From Prodigiosinella confusarubida (GTDB taxonomy: Bacteria; Pseudomonadota; Gammaproteobacteria; Enterobacterales; Enterobacteriaceae): a stretch of 64,000 nucleotides of DNA. The number at the start of each line of letters is the position of its first letter. The stretch's first letter is position 1. Of this stretch, positions 52,353 to 61,980 are shown one piece after another. Position numbers and translations under genes: made by a program. The stretch is from positions 4,340,001 to 4,404,000 of the forward strand of contig NZ_CP025085.1 of assembly GCF_002847015.1 (NCBI RefSeq), given 5' to 3'. The notes under the pieces were generated by a model. The model searched no databases. It was not told where the DNA came from and saw only the letters and a list, made by a program, of their open reading frames with translations.

Positions 52353-55168
52353 GCTGCCCTCATTTCAGTGAGTATTCCCCGAGCTTTGTCGAGCTTGCGT
52401 GCCACATGGAACGCCGCATCCAGTTCACTACAGTGATGTTCATTCATCAGTGCCCGCCGCTCCGCTTTCTCTTCTTTTTCCGTCATCCCAAGCGCCAGGT
52501 ACAGGCTGGGAGGAACGGCCCTGAACAAGGCCTCTACCCGTTTGGCCAACACCACGCCTTCGGTATAGCACCGCGGCAGTTTGGTCGCCGACAGCAGCAT
52601 GGCTTTTTGTTCCTCGGTGAGTTTCTTAAAGCGGGCGATTTGCTCGACCTCATCCGGCGGCATGGTCAGGCACAGCCACCACTCGGCCATGTTAAGCATT
52701 TTTTCCGCCGTATCGGGGTAGTCCGCAAGGTTCTGTGTGGCCAGCCACAGCCAGGCGCCGAGCTTACGCCACATTTTCACTACCTTGGTCATGTAAGGTG
52801 ACAGCAGCGGGTTGGTGGTCACGATATGGGCTTCATCGATAACCATATTGATTTCCCGATCGAGGTACTGATCGCGCTCGGCAATATTGTTCACGGTATT
52901 GACCAGGGCAATGACGGCCACCGCCATCTGCGCTTCATAACCTTCACGGGCCAGCGTCCCCAGGTCAATCAGCGTTACGTCCGCCTCTGGCCACGGCGTA
53001 CCAGGACGGTTGAACAACTCTCCCTCAAAGCCTTCGGTAAACATACGTAATGCTTCGGACATTTCTTCCGCACGCGCACGCCGGCTGGCCGTTCTGCGCT
53101 CGCGGCCGTCTGCGTCTTTCGCATTATCACGCGCAATATTTTCCAGCGCATGCATCAAATCCTCTGGCAACATTTGACGACTTTCACCGAATGACGTGCG
53201 TGCCGCGGCTAAAATTGCTTCACGCAACATCCCACGGTCAGCACGGGTCATACGTGCTTCCTCTGCGGCTTCCCCGCCGGTGACCATCAAACGCGCCGCA
53301 ATTTCCATCTCGCCCAGGATGTCACGTTTTTCATCCTCTTCATCATCGTCAGTGCCGGCATCGAGTTCTGGTAGTGCCGACTCATCCGTTACCAGCTCAT
53401 CCGGTGATGCCTGCAGCAGCAGATGGGCATCCGCAAAGGGTGCCAGAGAGACCCCTTTCCCCGGCTTCACGCTGATTTTATTGACAGTCAGTCCAAGCGA
53501 CTCACAGTAATCGGCAAACAGCCCGAAGGAGTTACCCGCTTCCAGCAGGAACAACCGTGATCGGTGAACCGCCATCAACTGAGACAACGCACTGCACAGC
53601 GTGGCCGACTTCCCGGAGCCTGTCGGTCCGAACAGCAGTAAATGTGCATTCTGCGTACGGTCGGTTTTGTTCATCGGGTCGAAGGTCAGCGGCGCACCAC
53701 CGCGATTGAAGAAGGAGAATCCAGGATTGCCCGTGCCGGTGTCTCGGCCAAAGACCGGCAGCAGGCAGGCAAAATGCTGCACAAACGTCAGCCGACTGTA
53801 CCAGTGATTTTTATCCACCGTCGGGTTAAAGCACATCGGCATCGCTCGCAGGTAACCGTTCAGTGGGGCCACATCATGTTCCGGATTCACCGGCTGTAGT
53901 CCTGCATTGAGCAGTTTGGCGCTGATATCGAGATAACGCTTGTCGAGGGTATCGAGATTAGGTGCCCGGATGAGAAAAGTCAGCGCCGCACGGTACAACT
54001 TATGCCGTTCCCCCAGGTATTCACGGGCTTTGTACGCATCCTCGCGGGCACGAGTGGACTCGATATTTTCGCCCATGGCATTGCGACCAAGACGATTGAA
54101 CTCCTCTTCCAGCACATCCTGTGGTTGAACTATCAGCGTCATGGCAATCATGGTGCCTTCCGGCATCAGATCCATCAGGGTATTGATGTTCTCCCCCCGC
54201 CGGACTTCACCGGTCAGATGGCCGGTCTGGGGCGCGCGACGTAAACGTTCAACCGGTACCGCCTTGTGAGCGACGTTATCAAACCACCATACACCACGCT
54301 CGGCATCGCTACGCGGGCGCGTAAACCACAGCGTTTCACTGAAATCATTGAGGATAGGCAAGCTATCTGGCTCGCCGTCGTCGTGCCGGGCGGCACGGTA
54401 GAGCACGTCCGGGGCGACCCATTGCGGGCTGGGGTTAAACCAGCGCAGCAACCAGCTGTGGATCTGCTCACCGTTTTGTCGCTCACAGCGAATACCGGCT
54501 CCAGCCATGGCCGACGTCAGGCGGTCACATACCTGATTTAACATGATGGCCGGCGGCAACGGATCACGCGCATTCTTTTCGACGTAACGATAAATCACCA
54601 TACGTGTACGCCGGGTCTGGCCACGCCAGGGGGCACCGGTGACAATCTTGTCTTCAAAGAGCCCCTTTTCTACTGAGATACTTTTCATATGCCGTTCGGT
54701 TTCGGCCAGCCAGGCCTGAGTAAACGGCGTTCCCTGCGCCCAGGGTTTCACATAACCCCGCAGCTTATCCATATACGCCGTGACATCGGTTTCATCCTGG
54801 CAGTAAAACTGCGTCACCCACTGGTTGCCATCGAGTTCCGGCAAGCTGTCCTGCAGCGCATCTTCCACCACGTCCCGGATCTCCTCCAGACGTTCGGCCG
54901 GGCGGCCTTCTGTGCCGACAGGGATCACTTCAAACACGGCACCGACGGAGACACCGTCATCAAGTAACAGGCATCGTCCTTCAGGGAGATATTCCCCCCA
55001 GGGCATATAATCGATAATAGAAGGCTGTTGGCTGTAGGCCCTGGCCTCATCACGGTGAGTAAACGTCCCTTCACGGCTGAATGGCTCATGCCCTTCGACA
55101 GCAAAAGGGCCGCTGCCGGTAAGGTGCACTTCAGAGGCGTCCGGTTGACGGCGAAACAATGAAAACAT
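52349..55168 (-). CDS. traC: Conjugative transfer ATPase, VirB4/TraC-like (PFL_4706 family)
   Basis: Cytoplasmic T4SS energy ATPase of 939 residues. The N-terminal VirB4 domain is followed by Walker A LLLFGPTGSGKSATL (about residue 490), an acidic insertion (ELDAGTDDDEEDEKRDI), Walker B INMVIDEAHIV and the Q-rich WLATQNLAD motif. Length and order match the PFL_4706 family. It overlaps both neighbours by 1-4 bp. Confidence 0.92.
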   Translation of the reverse strand: MFSLFRRQPDASEVHLTGSGPFAVEGHEPFSREGTFTHRDEARAYSQQPSIIDYMPWGEYLPEGRCLLLDDGVSVGAVFEVIPVGTEGRPAERLEEIRDVVEDALQDSLPELDGNQWVTQFYCQDETDVTAYMDKLRGYVKPWAQGTPFTQAWLAETERHMKSISVEKGLFEDKIVTGAPWRGQTRRTRMVIYRYVEKNARDPLPPAIMLNQVCDRLTSAMAGAGIRCERQNGEQIHSWLLRWFNPSPQWVAPDVLYRAARHDDGEPDSLPILNDFSETLWFTRPRSDAERGVWWFDNVAHKAVPVERLRRAPQTGHLTGEVRRGENINTLMDLMPEGTMIAMTLIVQPQDVLEEEFNRLGRNAMGENIESTRAREDAYKAREYLGERHKLYRAALTFLIRAPNLDTLDKRYLDISAKLLNAGLQPVNPEHDVAPLNGYLRAMPMCFNPTVDKNHWYSRLTFVQHFACLLPVFGRDTGTGNPGFSFFNRGGAPLTFDPMNKTDRTQNAHLLLFGPTGSGKSATLCSALSQLMAVHRSRLFLLEAGNSFGLFADYCESLGLTVNKISVKPGKGVSLAPFADAHLLLQASPDELVTDESALPELDAGTDDDEEDEKRDILGEMEIAARLMVTGGEAAEEARMTRADRGMLREAILAAARTSFGESRQMLPEDLMHALENIARDNAKDADGRERRTASRRARAEEMSEALRMFTEGFEGELFNRPGTPWPEADVTLIDLGTLAREGYEAQMAVAVIALVNTVNNIAERDQYLDREINMVIDEAHIVTTNPLLSPYMTKVVKMWRKLGAWLWLATQNLADYPDTAEKMLNMAEWWLCLTMPPDEVEQIARFKKLTEEQKAMLLSATKLPRCYTEGVVLAKRVEALFRAVPPSLYLALGMTEKEEKAERRALMNEHHCSELDAAFHVARKLDKARGILTEMRAA

Positions 55169-55575
55169 TACAGATCTCCTGTGCGTTCGCCCGGCAGGGC
55201 GTATTGGATCTGGCTGTAAAATGGAAATACGGTGCTGTACCCCGGCACCGGCGCATTGCCCTCGGCGATGTGGGGGTAGACATACATCACCATGTCGGGA
55301 TTAGGCAGACGCGGAAACGTCTGCTGAATTTCATTTTCCTGAGTACGGCTGTAGCTTTCCGCCATCGGCGTTGACGCAGTGCGTTCACGATCATTTAGCG
55401 CCCGACGCAAGGTTGCTCGACCCTCGCCGGTGGCATGGGTCGTCGAAGCCCCGTCATTCCACAACTCCAGCATGGTGCTGTCACCGGGTGGCAGCATGGC
55501 ATCTTTACTGGTACTGCAACCGCTCAGCAGCATCAGTAACACTGCATACAGCAGCGGTGTTCTATTCTTTTTCAT
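55168..55575 (-). CDS. Conjugal transfer lipoprotein (TIGR03751 type)
   Basis: Lipoprotein of 135 residues with signal KKNRTPLLYAVLLMLLSGC and lipobox LSGC. The end contains the conserved FPRLPNPDMVMYVYPH. It is the VirB7/TraV-like partner in these ICEs. Start 55575 is chosen for the signal peptide. Confidence 0.85.
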   Translation of the reverse strand: MKKNRTPLLYAVLLMLLSGCSTSKDAMLPPGDSTMLELWNDGASTTHATGEGRATLRRALNDRERTASTPMAESYSRTQENEIQQTFPRLPNPDMVMYVYPHIAEGNAPVPGYSTVFPFYSQIQYALPGERTGDL

Positions 55576-55660
55576 GCACCTGTCCACCTTTCTTGTAGAG
55601 TTCATCCGCTGAGACAACGTCCCGAAAACAGCGCAACAAAAACCTGTCCATATCCCCCAT

Positions 55661-57184
55661 TCAGTCCAGTCCCGTGCCGGCCTGGCTCAGGCTGAAGTCA
55701 TACTTCACTTTGCGGCCTTTCTCTTCATAATCAATCGCCAGCTGCCGGGTGATATGGACCGCCACCTTCATGCCCGGGGGTACATAGATGGCATCAAAGG
55801 TCTGGCCATAACGGGCTTTCACCCAGTCCGCCATATCCCGCATCCCCCCGGAGACCGCTTTACCGAGGACAGACTGTCCGGCATCGCCCGTCAGCGTTGA
55901 TGTCACACCACCATAAGCGTTCGTCTGCGCAGTATTTTGGTTCTGGGCCAGCGCATCGCCAGCGGCGCTGCTGGCAGAGAGCGCAAAGAGTGTGGGCAAA
56001 TAGGTCGATGCGTTCGATTTCCGCTCGCCAGAGAGACAGGGAATACCGTTTTCATCTGACAGCCAGCCAATACTGCCAGCATTGTTGCCGTTGTTTCCGC
56101 CCTGGCTGTCGGTCTGCCCGGCAGGCCGTGGCAGGGTACGTACTGTGCCATCAGAAAAAACAAACGTGATGCTGGTCACCGAGCCGCGCACGCACGACAG
56201 CGTCCAGTCACCGGTCGCCGTGCCGGAGACAATTGCGCCCTGCACATCCGGCAGGTCGATACCGTTCGCGGTCAGGTTGTCTTTGCCAATAAGCACTTTG
56301 AAGGGATAAGGGTCGGTGACTTTTCCATCGATAGGGACGCGTCCGAGCAACGCGGTCATCGCCCGGCTGCCAATTAGTGTTGAATTTTCAGGCAGGGTGT
56401 ACACCGGATCAACGGGGCCCTCGGCGGCGTTATTGCCACTGAGGGTTTTGCCGGCATTGGTTTTATTGGCCAGCTCGGCTTTCTGACGGGTGATGGCGTT
56501 ATCATCCAGGAAGGAGGTTGCAAAGGAAAAACCGTTGGCAATGTTGGTATTCCCTTCTCCAACCGGTTTGCCGCTGGCATCTACCGCCACGCCGTCTTTA
56601 GGTTCAACCCACAGGAGACCATCGCTCCCTGTTGAGGGCACGGCACTCCCGACGCCTCCGCCATCGAGCCCCAACCCCACGGGGATATCACTGCCGATGG
56701 TAGAAGGATTTCCTGTCATCGTTCCCTGACCGCCGTTGCCTTTATCCTTCAATTTCTGCATGAGGTCGCCAATCTGTGTAGTCAGTGCTTGTACCTGGCC
56801 TTTCAGATGGCTTTGTTCTTTATCTGCCGTTGACTGCGCATTGATCACCGCCTGATGGATACGCTCATCAACGTTCTGATTGCTCTGCTGCAGATTTTTA
56901 TTTTCTTCCGCCAGAGCCTTGTTGTCGGCGTCAAGCTGGTTTTGCCGCTTCGTCACCGTCTTCAAACTGCCGACCAGCGTGCGCAGGGTGTCCTGAGGCG
57001 TGTCCCCTTCAATGCCCATCGCCTTCATGTCCTCCGGCGTCAGGTCAGGCACTGCCGTTCCTGCATTGGCCTGCGCGTTTTTCTCCCCGCCATCTGTTGA
57101 GCAAGATTTGACACCAATGAACACCGTGCCGAGGATAGCCAGCGGCACCATGAGTTTGACGAGACCATTGGATTTTATTTTCAT
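55661..57184 (-). CDS. ICE protein, PFL_4705 family (TraB/VirB10-like)
   Basis: Protein of 507 residues with one N-terminal membrane anchor (LVKLMVPLAILGTVFIGVK), a coiled coil (about residues 55-130, KRQNQLDADNKALAEENKNL) and a C-terminal beta-rich VirB10-like domain (PVDPVYTLPENSTLIGSRAM). This family spans the periplasm and links inner- and outer-membrane parts of the channel. Confidence 0.87.
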   Translation of the reverse strand: MKIKSNGLVKLMVPLAILGTVFIGVKSCSTDGGEKNAQANAGTAVPDLTPEDMKAMGIEGDTPQDTLRTLVGSLKTVTKRQNQLDADNKALAEENKNLQQSNQNVDERIHQAVINAQSTADKEQSHLKGQVQALTTQIGDLMQKLKDKGNGGQGTMTGNPSTIGSDIPVGLGLDGGGVGSAVPSTGSDGLLWVEPKDGVAVDASGKPVGEGNTNIANGFSFATSFLDDNAITRQKAELANKTNAGKTLSGNNAAEGPVDPVYTLPENSTLIGSRAMTALLGRVPIDGKVTDPYPFKVLIGKDNLTANGIDLPDVQGAIVSGTATGDWTLSCVRGSVTSITFVFSDGTVRTLPRPAGQTDSQGGNNGNNAGSIGWLSDENGIPCLSGERKSNASTYLPTLFALSASSAAGDALAQNQNTAQTNAYGGVTSTLTGDAGQSVLGKAVSGGMRDMADWVKARYGQTFDAIYVPPGMKVAVHITRQLAIDYEEKGRKVKYDFSLSQAGTGLD

Positions 57185-58077
57185 TTACGGGTACTCCGCG
57201 TCTTTTTGCCGTTGACCAACGGCACGACGGGCTCGGACAAGAATGCGCTTTCCGGACGGCCTTCCGTCACCAAATACAACACCGTGGTATCCTCGGGCGT
57301 CCCTGCATTCCCTAACCATCGGTGCTGGAAAGTCGCCGAGACAAACTGACCTTCCAGTTCCCGGGGATCGAGAATGACCTTTGTCGCCGATGTGTTGCGC
57401 ACTTGCAGGGCAACGACGCTGTAACCGTTAAGGCCCCAGGCTGCCAGCGGACTGACGGTCACTGGCGCTGAGGGATAGAGAGTAGTGATCCGGGAAGGCA
57501 CTTTAAGCGCGACGGTACTGATACCCGGCACGGCCTCCACGGTGCGCAGTGGGCCGTAGAGGCTTTGTGCGGCATAGCGAGTCAACACCACCGGTAACGG
57601 AGCATTCAACTTTGCTGGCTTGCGCCGTTCTGTCATCGCTGCATTCTGAGTCGATACCGATTGACCATGGCGACTGCCGGTACCGCTGACCTGCGTTTTG
57701 TCGCTGGCAGAAGCCGATGACACGTCACCGTCATACACCACCTGAACCGGTTCGCGGGTCGTTTTTCCCACAGCAGCGCTGACATCGAGCAAAATGATTT
57801 CGCCGTTTTCCTTGTTCTGCAACTGCAAACGCGTCACAGGAAAGGCATCACTGGCATCCAGATAGACCGCGCCCCCGCTGCTTTGTACTCTCAACTTGCC
57901 GTTAAGGGAGGGTGGGAACCCGACCCGCACGTTTTTATCCACAAACACGATCCGCTCTTGCCCCACGTTGAGAGGAATTTGCAGAGGGATCCGCTCCCAC
58001 TTCATCAGCTCCACGGCATGAGCCACACCAACCGTTGTCATTATCAGTCCCATCGCGGCCAGGATTTTTAGTTTCAC
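57181..58077 (-). CDS. ICE protein, PFL_4704 family (TraK/VirB9-like)
   Basis: Exported protein of 298 residues with signal peptide (KLKILAAMGLIMTTVGVAHA). It contains beta-rich segments (ERIVFVDKNVRVGFPPSLNG) and a C-terminal domain with DPRELEGQFVSATFQ. Overlaps neighbours by 4 bp on both sides. Confidence 0.85.
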   Translation of the reverse strand: MKLKILAAMGLIMTTVGVAHAVELMKWERIPLQIPLNVGQERIVFVDKNVRVGFPPSLNGKLRVQSSGGAVYLDASDAFPVTRLQLQNKENGEIILLDVSAAVGKTTREPVQVVYDGDVSSASASDKTQVSGTGSRHGQSVSTQNAAMTERRKPAKLNAPLPVVLTRYAAQSLYGPLRTVEAVPGISTVALKVPSRITTLYPSAPVTVSPLAAWGLNGYSVVALQVRNTSATKVILDPRELEGQFVSATFQHRWLGNAGTPEDTTVLYLVTEGRPESAFLSEPVVPLVNGKKTRSTRK

Positions 58078-58733
58078 TGGAACACCCCTGTTTTTTTCTC
58101 AGGTGCCTGAACAGGTATGGCTTCCAGGCGCTGAGGCACACCGTAATAACAATCCATCGCCAGCCCGAACGGGTTACGCTCAGGGTCACCTTCCCAGCGG
58201 ATAACCTTGATCGGATAACGCACCATCGCCCGTTTCACCGGTTCGGTGTGGTAATACTCGTCAGCCACCAGATCCAAGCGGGCAACCCATTCATCATCGG
58301 ATTTGATCTCTACACTTTTGCTGCTGTAACCGCGTTTGGGGATCTCATAGACCACGCGCACGCGGTCTTTCAGCTCTCCGCTGTTGGTGCGAAACTCGGC
58401 ATCCTTATTCAAAAAATCCTGACAGGCCGGTGTCAGATAAGGGCTCATCTGGGCAATTTTGGCTGGGTAATCCACTTCCCCATTTTTAGGCCAGGCATTC
58501 AGTTGCTGAAAGATATAAAACGCAAAGCTGTATACCGTGGAAGGTGGCACTTCCCACCATTTTTTGGTGCTGCCCGAACGGAGATCGGGCGGATTGTGGA
58601 TAGTCAGGTTTCGGGGAGCCAGCATCCAGCCGGTGCTGGTTGTCATCATCGCGACAAACAACATGGCGCACACCATACGCAGGGTGAAAATATGGTTGTC
58701 CCGGGCGCTGACCGCATTGCGAAAACGGCTCAT
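58074..58733 (-). CDS. ICE protein, PFL_4703 family (TraE/VirB8-like)
   Basis: Protein of 219 residues with a single N-terminal membrane segment (VCAMLFVAMMTTSTGWML) and a periplasmic VirB8-type domain. Overlaps neighbours by 4 bp. An opposite-strand frame of 249 codons here is a by-product. Confidence 0.85.
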   Translation of the reverse strand: MSRFRNAVSARDNHIFTLRMVCAMLFVAMMTTSTGWMLAPRNLTIHNPPDLRSGSTKKWWEVPPSTVYSFAFYIFQQLNAWPKNGEVDYPAKIAQMSPYLTPACQDFLNKDAEFRTNSGELKDRVRVVYEIPKRGYSSKSVEIKSDDEWVARLDLVADEYYHTEPVKRAMVRYPIKVIRWEGDPERNPFGLAMDCYYGVPQRLEAIPVQAPEKKTGVFQ

Positions 58734-59104
58734 TGGATGGCTCCCCGTTTAAAGGGACGCGTACGCCTCAGCGCCCACGCCTGACTATGAATGACCAGCC
58801 CCCGGAAAAGCCCAGCGCGAGCATGCAACTCCTCCAGCCGCCGCCAGAGATAGTTATCCGGCTTGCCGCGTTTGTAATTGCTGACCCAGCGGCCACCAAT
58901 AAACACAACCATGATGGGCATGATCAGCATGCAGGTCGGGATCGCAATCCAGCCGACTGCGGGGATGAAGACCAGGGGGAGGGAAACGGGAATACCGAGC
59001 AGAAACCCCACCGCAGCAGCCAGCAGGAACTCACCGGCAGTGAAGCCTTTCCAGACAACGGGCGGGGTATTCAGACGGTCGGGTAAAAACTCGATCACGG
59101 CCAT
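58730..59104 (-). CDS. ICE protein, PFL_4702 family (TraL/VirB3-like)
   Basis: Protein of 124 residues with two adjacent membrane segments (LLAAAVGFLLGIPVSLPLVF and WIAIPTCMLIMPIMVVFIGG) and a C-terminal basic tail. The N-terminal LPDRLNTPPVVWKGFTAGE is the family's conserved part. Confidence 0.85.
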   Translation of the reverse strand: MAVIEFLPDRLNTPPVVWKGFTAGEFLLAAAVGFLLGIPVSLPLVFIPAVGWIAIPTCMLIMPIMVVFIGGRWVSNYKRGKPDNYLWRRLEELHARAGLFRGLVIHSQAWALRRTRPFKRGAIQ

Positions 59105-59113
59105 ACTGCCCCC

Positions 59114-59464
59114 TTAAAGAATGTCGCTGGCTTTGGTGACAAGCCAGATAACCACCACTAGCAAAATGACACCGATGATCACGAAGGTGCCAAACTCCGT
59201 CCAGGTCGCCTTACCCTGACGGACGTGATGGAAACAGCTGATGGCCGCATTGGCGACCACGATGAAGGCAACCGCCGCTATCACCAGACCACCCAGGGTC
59301 AGGCCATCACGCAGATAACCTTTGATAGTGGCGTATGTGCCGCTCCCGCCGCCGGAAGTCGGCTGCTCGATTGACGGCAGGTCAGCCAGGGCATTGCCGA
59401 CATAAAACAGGGTACTGCCTGCCAGCAGCGCAAACCTGTTTCGAAAGAAAGTCATTAACTTCAT
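59114..59464 (-). CDS. ICE membrane protein, PFL_4701 family (pilin-like)
   Basis: Small protein of 116 residues: signal-like N-terminus, soluble linker (LPSIEQPTSGGGSGTYATIK), and two membrane segments. This arrangement resembles VirB2/TraA-type pilins; family TIGR03745. Confidence 0.82.
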   Translation of the reverse strand: MKLMTFFRNRFALLAGSTLFYVGNALADLPSIEQPTSGGGSGTYATIKGYLRDGLTLGGLVIAAVAFIVVANAAISCFHHVRQGKATWTEFGTFVIIGVILLVVVIWLVTKASDIL

Positions 59465-59479
59465 TGAATTATCCTTACT

Positions 59480-59725
59480 TCAGTGAAAAAAGAAGAAGAG
59501 TGTCAGGAGCAGCAGCACAACCAGACGAATAGCCGTCTCCGGCAACTTGCTCATGGGAATGGATTTATCAGAGACGCCGCGGTAGGCGGTCACCAGCACC
59601 CAGGCAACAAACAGAAAAAGTACCGCCCCGAGGAGTCCCAGAATGAGAAGATTGAGAGATGCCGGCTCCATGCCACCGCCGGTGCCGGCACTCCAGCCTG
59701 ACTGCTGAGCACTGGTCATGGCCAT
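59480..59725 (-). CDS. ICE protein, PFL_4700 family (TIGR03758 type)
   Basis: Protein of 81 residues with two membrane segments (LLILGLLGAVLFLFVAWVLV and LVVLLLLTLFFFF). Stop codon of the upstream RAQPRD gene overlaps its start. Confidence 0.82.
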   Translation of the reverse strand: MAMTSAQQSGWSAGTGGGMEPASLNLLILGLLGAVLFLFVAWVLVTAYRGVSDKSIPMSKLPETAIRLVVLLLLTLFFFFH

Positions 59726-60039
59726 TAGCGCCCCTCCTCACGGTACTGACCGGTGACTGACATTGGCACCGAAGGCTGAGCCCGGGACGGTTCCAGATAA
59801 TGCGCAATACCTTGTTTCATCGTGGTGATATCGCGTGTTGCACTGAGGTAGTCGAAGTAAAAGCGGGCATTCTGGTCATTCTGATTGGCCACGACGCGAG
59901 CTCTGTCGAGACCGGCCTGAACCTGGTCAAGCTGACGCATCACCAGGGCCAGCTCGTCTTTTTCGGAAGCCTGCGTCTGGAACGTGCTGAAGCCAAAAAT
60001 GGTCAGTAGCAGCACGCAGAGCCCGGGGGATTGGCGCAT
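59725..60039 (-). CDS. RAQPRD-family ICE protein
   Basis: Exported protein of 104 residues with a signal peptide (SPGLCVLLLTIFGFSTFQTQ) and the family pattern ARFYFDYLSATRDITTMKQG followed by SRAQPS, matching the RAQPRD motif for which the family is named. First gene of the PFL_4700-4706 block. Confidence 0.88.
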   Translation of the reverse strand: MRQSPGLCVLLLTIFGFSTFQTQASEKDELALVMRQLDQVQAGLDRARVVANQNDQNARFYFDYLSATRDITTMKQGIAHYLEPSRAQPSVPMSVTGQYREEGR

Positions 60040-60353
60040 GACGTTCTCCTGTGTGTTTAAGGTTGCGGGGAAAGACTGACGCAACCGAACAGGGAGAGCA
60101 GCAGGAAACTGTTTATGACGGGGCGAAAATTAAAATGAAAAAGCCTGTTTGCAGGCCGAACGTAGTTAAGCCTTTACTTTTGGAGTATATATATTGTTTT
60201 CAACGGGTTTGATAAAAACAGCTCATTCAGACTGACAGAGGAGAAATCACAAATAAAAAAAACATTACGCCCATCTACAGACTGCGGAAGAGGGCTCAGT
60301 GCCACTGCAAAAACATGCAATCAATTCAATTCGACAGATAATAAGGAGAAGAT
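60040..60353. other. Intergenic stretch with divergent promoters
   Basis: About 310 bp, AT-rich in its middle (GGAGTATATATATTG near 60180). It should carry the promoter of the transfer block (minus strand) and of the cargo gene at 60354 (plus strand). No operator is evident. Confidence 0.45.
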
Positions 60354-60926
60354 ATGAGTCAGTTAATCTCTGGTTATGAGAAAGAATTCCACAATGCAAT
60401 AGAGCGAACGGATTCATGGGGGCTGTGCGCACCGTACTTTAAGACATCTGACAAACGATATATTGATGAAAAAACACTGCAAAAACTGACTGAATACCTC
60501 CAAGTTTTTTTTGAAAACCGTGATATCAAGCAAATCTCCCAACAATGTTTTGCGGTCAACTTTTTAATGCAGAGACAGGTAGAAAAACTTTTAGGAACAC
60601 CTCTCACTTATACGTTGGGATATGTAGAACGTAATCAACACAAAGTATTTTACACACCGGAGGAACAGCTCCGAGAACGACTGTCTGCCCCACCTTCATT
60701 GCGTCCTGTAGACCTTCACGCTTGGTTGACCTCACCTTCTTATGAAATTATCGATCTTACATTTAGCACAACTTATGGCGTTGTCCTTGACACCCCTGAA
60801 TGTATAGGTTTGGTGGCGGCACAACATCATTCACTGTTTAATGAAGCTTTAATCCACCATCCTCAAATTGTTGGGAAGGATTTCTTAACTGCTATTGGTC
60901 TATTGTTGCAATTTGAGGAGGACTAA
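60354..60926 (+). CDS. Transglutaminase/papain-fold-like cargo protein
   Basis: Soluble protein of 190 residues. A possible catalytic triad is visible: Cys in ISQQCFAVNFLMQRQ, His in VDLHAWLTSPSYE and Asp in IIDLTFSTT. This order and spacing (HAWL, then IIDLTF) resemble small transglutaminase-like or NlpC/BtrH-like cysteine proteins. AAGGAGAAG lies at good distance from the ATG. It runs against the transfer operon, so it is cargo. Substrate and role unknown. Confidence 0.55.
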   Translation: MSQLISGYEKEFHNAIERTDSWGLCAPYFKTSDKRYIDEKTLQKLTEYLQVFFENRDIKQISQQCFAVNFLMQRQVEKLLGTPLTYTLGYVERNQHKVFYTPEEQLRERLSAPPSLRPVDLHAWLTSPSYEIIDLTFSTTYGVVLDTPECIGLVAAQHHSLFNEALIHHPQIVGKDFLTAIGLLLQFEED

Positions 60927-60980
60927 ACTGGAGAAGTAATCCCTCTTGTCCCCTCGCAGCTCGGTACTGAGTTTGCGTTT

Positions 60981-61220
60981 CTAGTAACCGTCGCTATATC
61001 GAAGCTGTTGTTTGTAGAGTTTCCGATTATCCCGACGACGCTGGTCGGGCGCTATCTTCACAGACATGTTCAAACAATGTTCCCGTCGCCTGATAATTGC
61101 CTCACGAACAGAATCATCCACCGTGAGATCGAGCACGTCCAGCCAACGGCGTGCAGCCCGATGCCACCATCCACGCTCTTCAAGCATCTCAGCCTGTTCA
61201 TCTTTTAACGTCATGTTCAT
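60981..61220 (-). CDS. PerC family transcriptional regulator
   Basis: Protein of 79 residues with the PerC-family pattern: AEMLEERGWWHRAARRWLDV, then IIRRREHCLNM. PerC-like proteins activate gene expression in enterobacteria. Its start lies 2 bp after the stop of the TIGR03747-type gene, so it is transcribed together with traD, suggesting that it regulates transfer or cargo genes. Confidence 0.75.
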   Translation of the reverse strand: MNMTLKDEQAEMLEERGWWHRAARRWLDVLDLTVDDSVREAIIRRREHCLNMSVKIAPDQRRRDNRKLYKQQLRYSDGY

Positions 61221-61221
61221 C

Positions 61222-61980
61222 TTAAAGATACTTTTTGAATGCCCCCGTCACAATCGACAGCACCACCCCCAACATCACCGCCGCAGGCAATAGCAGTAAA
61301 TTAGGCCACACCGCCGTCGGCCAGGCCAGATACAGCATACAGGGGCCGTACATTGCCGGTTTCACGTAACGCTTGGCATGATGATAAACAAAACTGGATT
61401 CATAACCGGCACCGTAACGGCGTAAATCACGACGAACGAGTCCGTCAACAATGCCAGTAACGCTCACCATAATGAACAGCGGTATCGACAGCACCAGAAT
61501 GGCTACGCGAATGGCAAAGATGATCGTTACATACACCGTGGCCTGGAAATAATCCCAGAGTGCCATCGCCAGCCAACTGCCTACCCGGTTCAGTGCCTCA
61601 ATAGCACCGCCCTGCCCCTGTATGTGGCGGGCGTGATTAAGCCAACTGATAAAGCCGCTGTCCACGAACACCCACTGATATGCCTGTTTTATCCACACAC
61701 TCATGACCGTCACCGGCTGTGATAGCATCAGGCTGCGGGTGAAACCTTCAGACAAGTAGCCACTTTCCGTCAGCATTACCTGGCGGCTGTGTTCTGCGCC
61801 TTCGCTGGCCCAGATAAATGTCATGCCGGCATATTCGATAAGCAGGCTGACCAATAAAGACGCCAGCAGGATCCCGATAATCTTCCAGGGCAGTAGCCAG
61901 AACAGCGTAATGAACAGCCCGGGCTGTTTGGGCGGGACCGTCTGTGTCTGTTGTCGGGATTGAACTTTCTCCTCGGCCAT
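61222..61980 (-). CDS. ICE membrane protein, TIGR03747 family (DUF4400-type)
   Basis: Inner-membrane protein of 252 residues with four hydrophobic segments (around 25-50, 120-140, 150-175, 215-240). It overlaps the traD stop by 1 bp. Usual partner of TraD in these ICEs. Start 61980 is used instead of the longer frame within traD. Confidence 0.83.
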   Translation of the reverse strand: MAEEKVQSRQQTQTVPPKQPGLFITLFWLLPWKIIGILLASLLVSLLIEYAGMTFIWASEGAEHSRQVMLTESGYLSEGFTRSLMLSQPVTVMSVWIKQAYQWVFVDSGFISWLNHARHIQGQGGAIEALNRVGSWLAMALWDYFQATVYVTIIFAIRVAILVLSIPLFIMVSVTGIVDGLVRRDLRRYGAGYESSFVYHHAKRYVKPAMYGPCMLYLAWPTAVWPNLLLLPAAVMLGVVLSIVTGAFKKYL

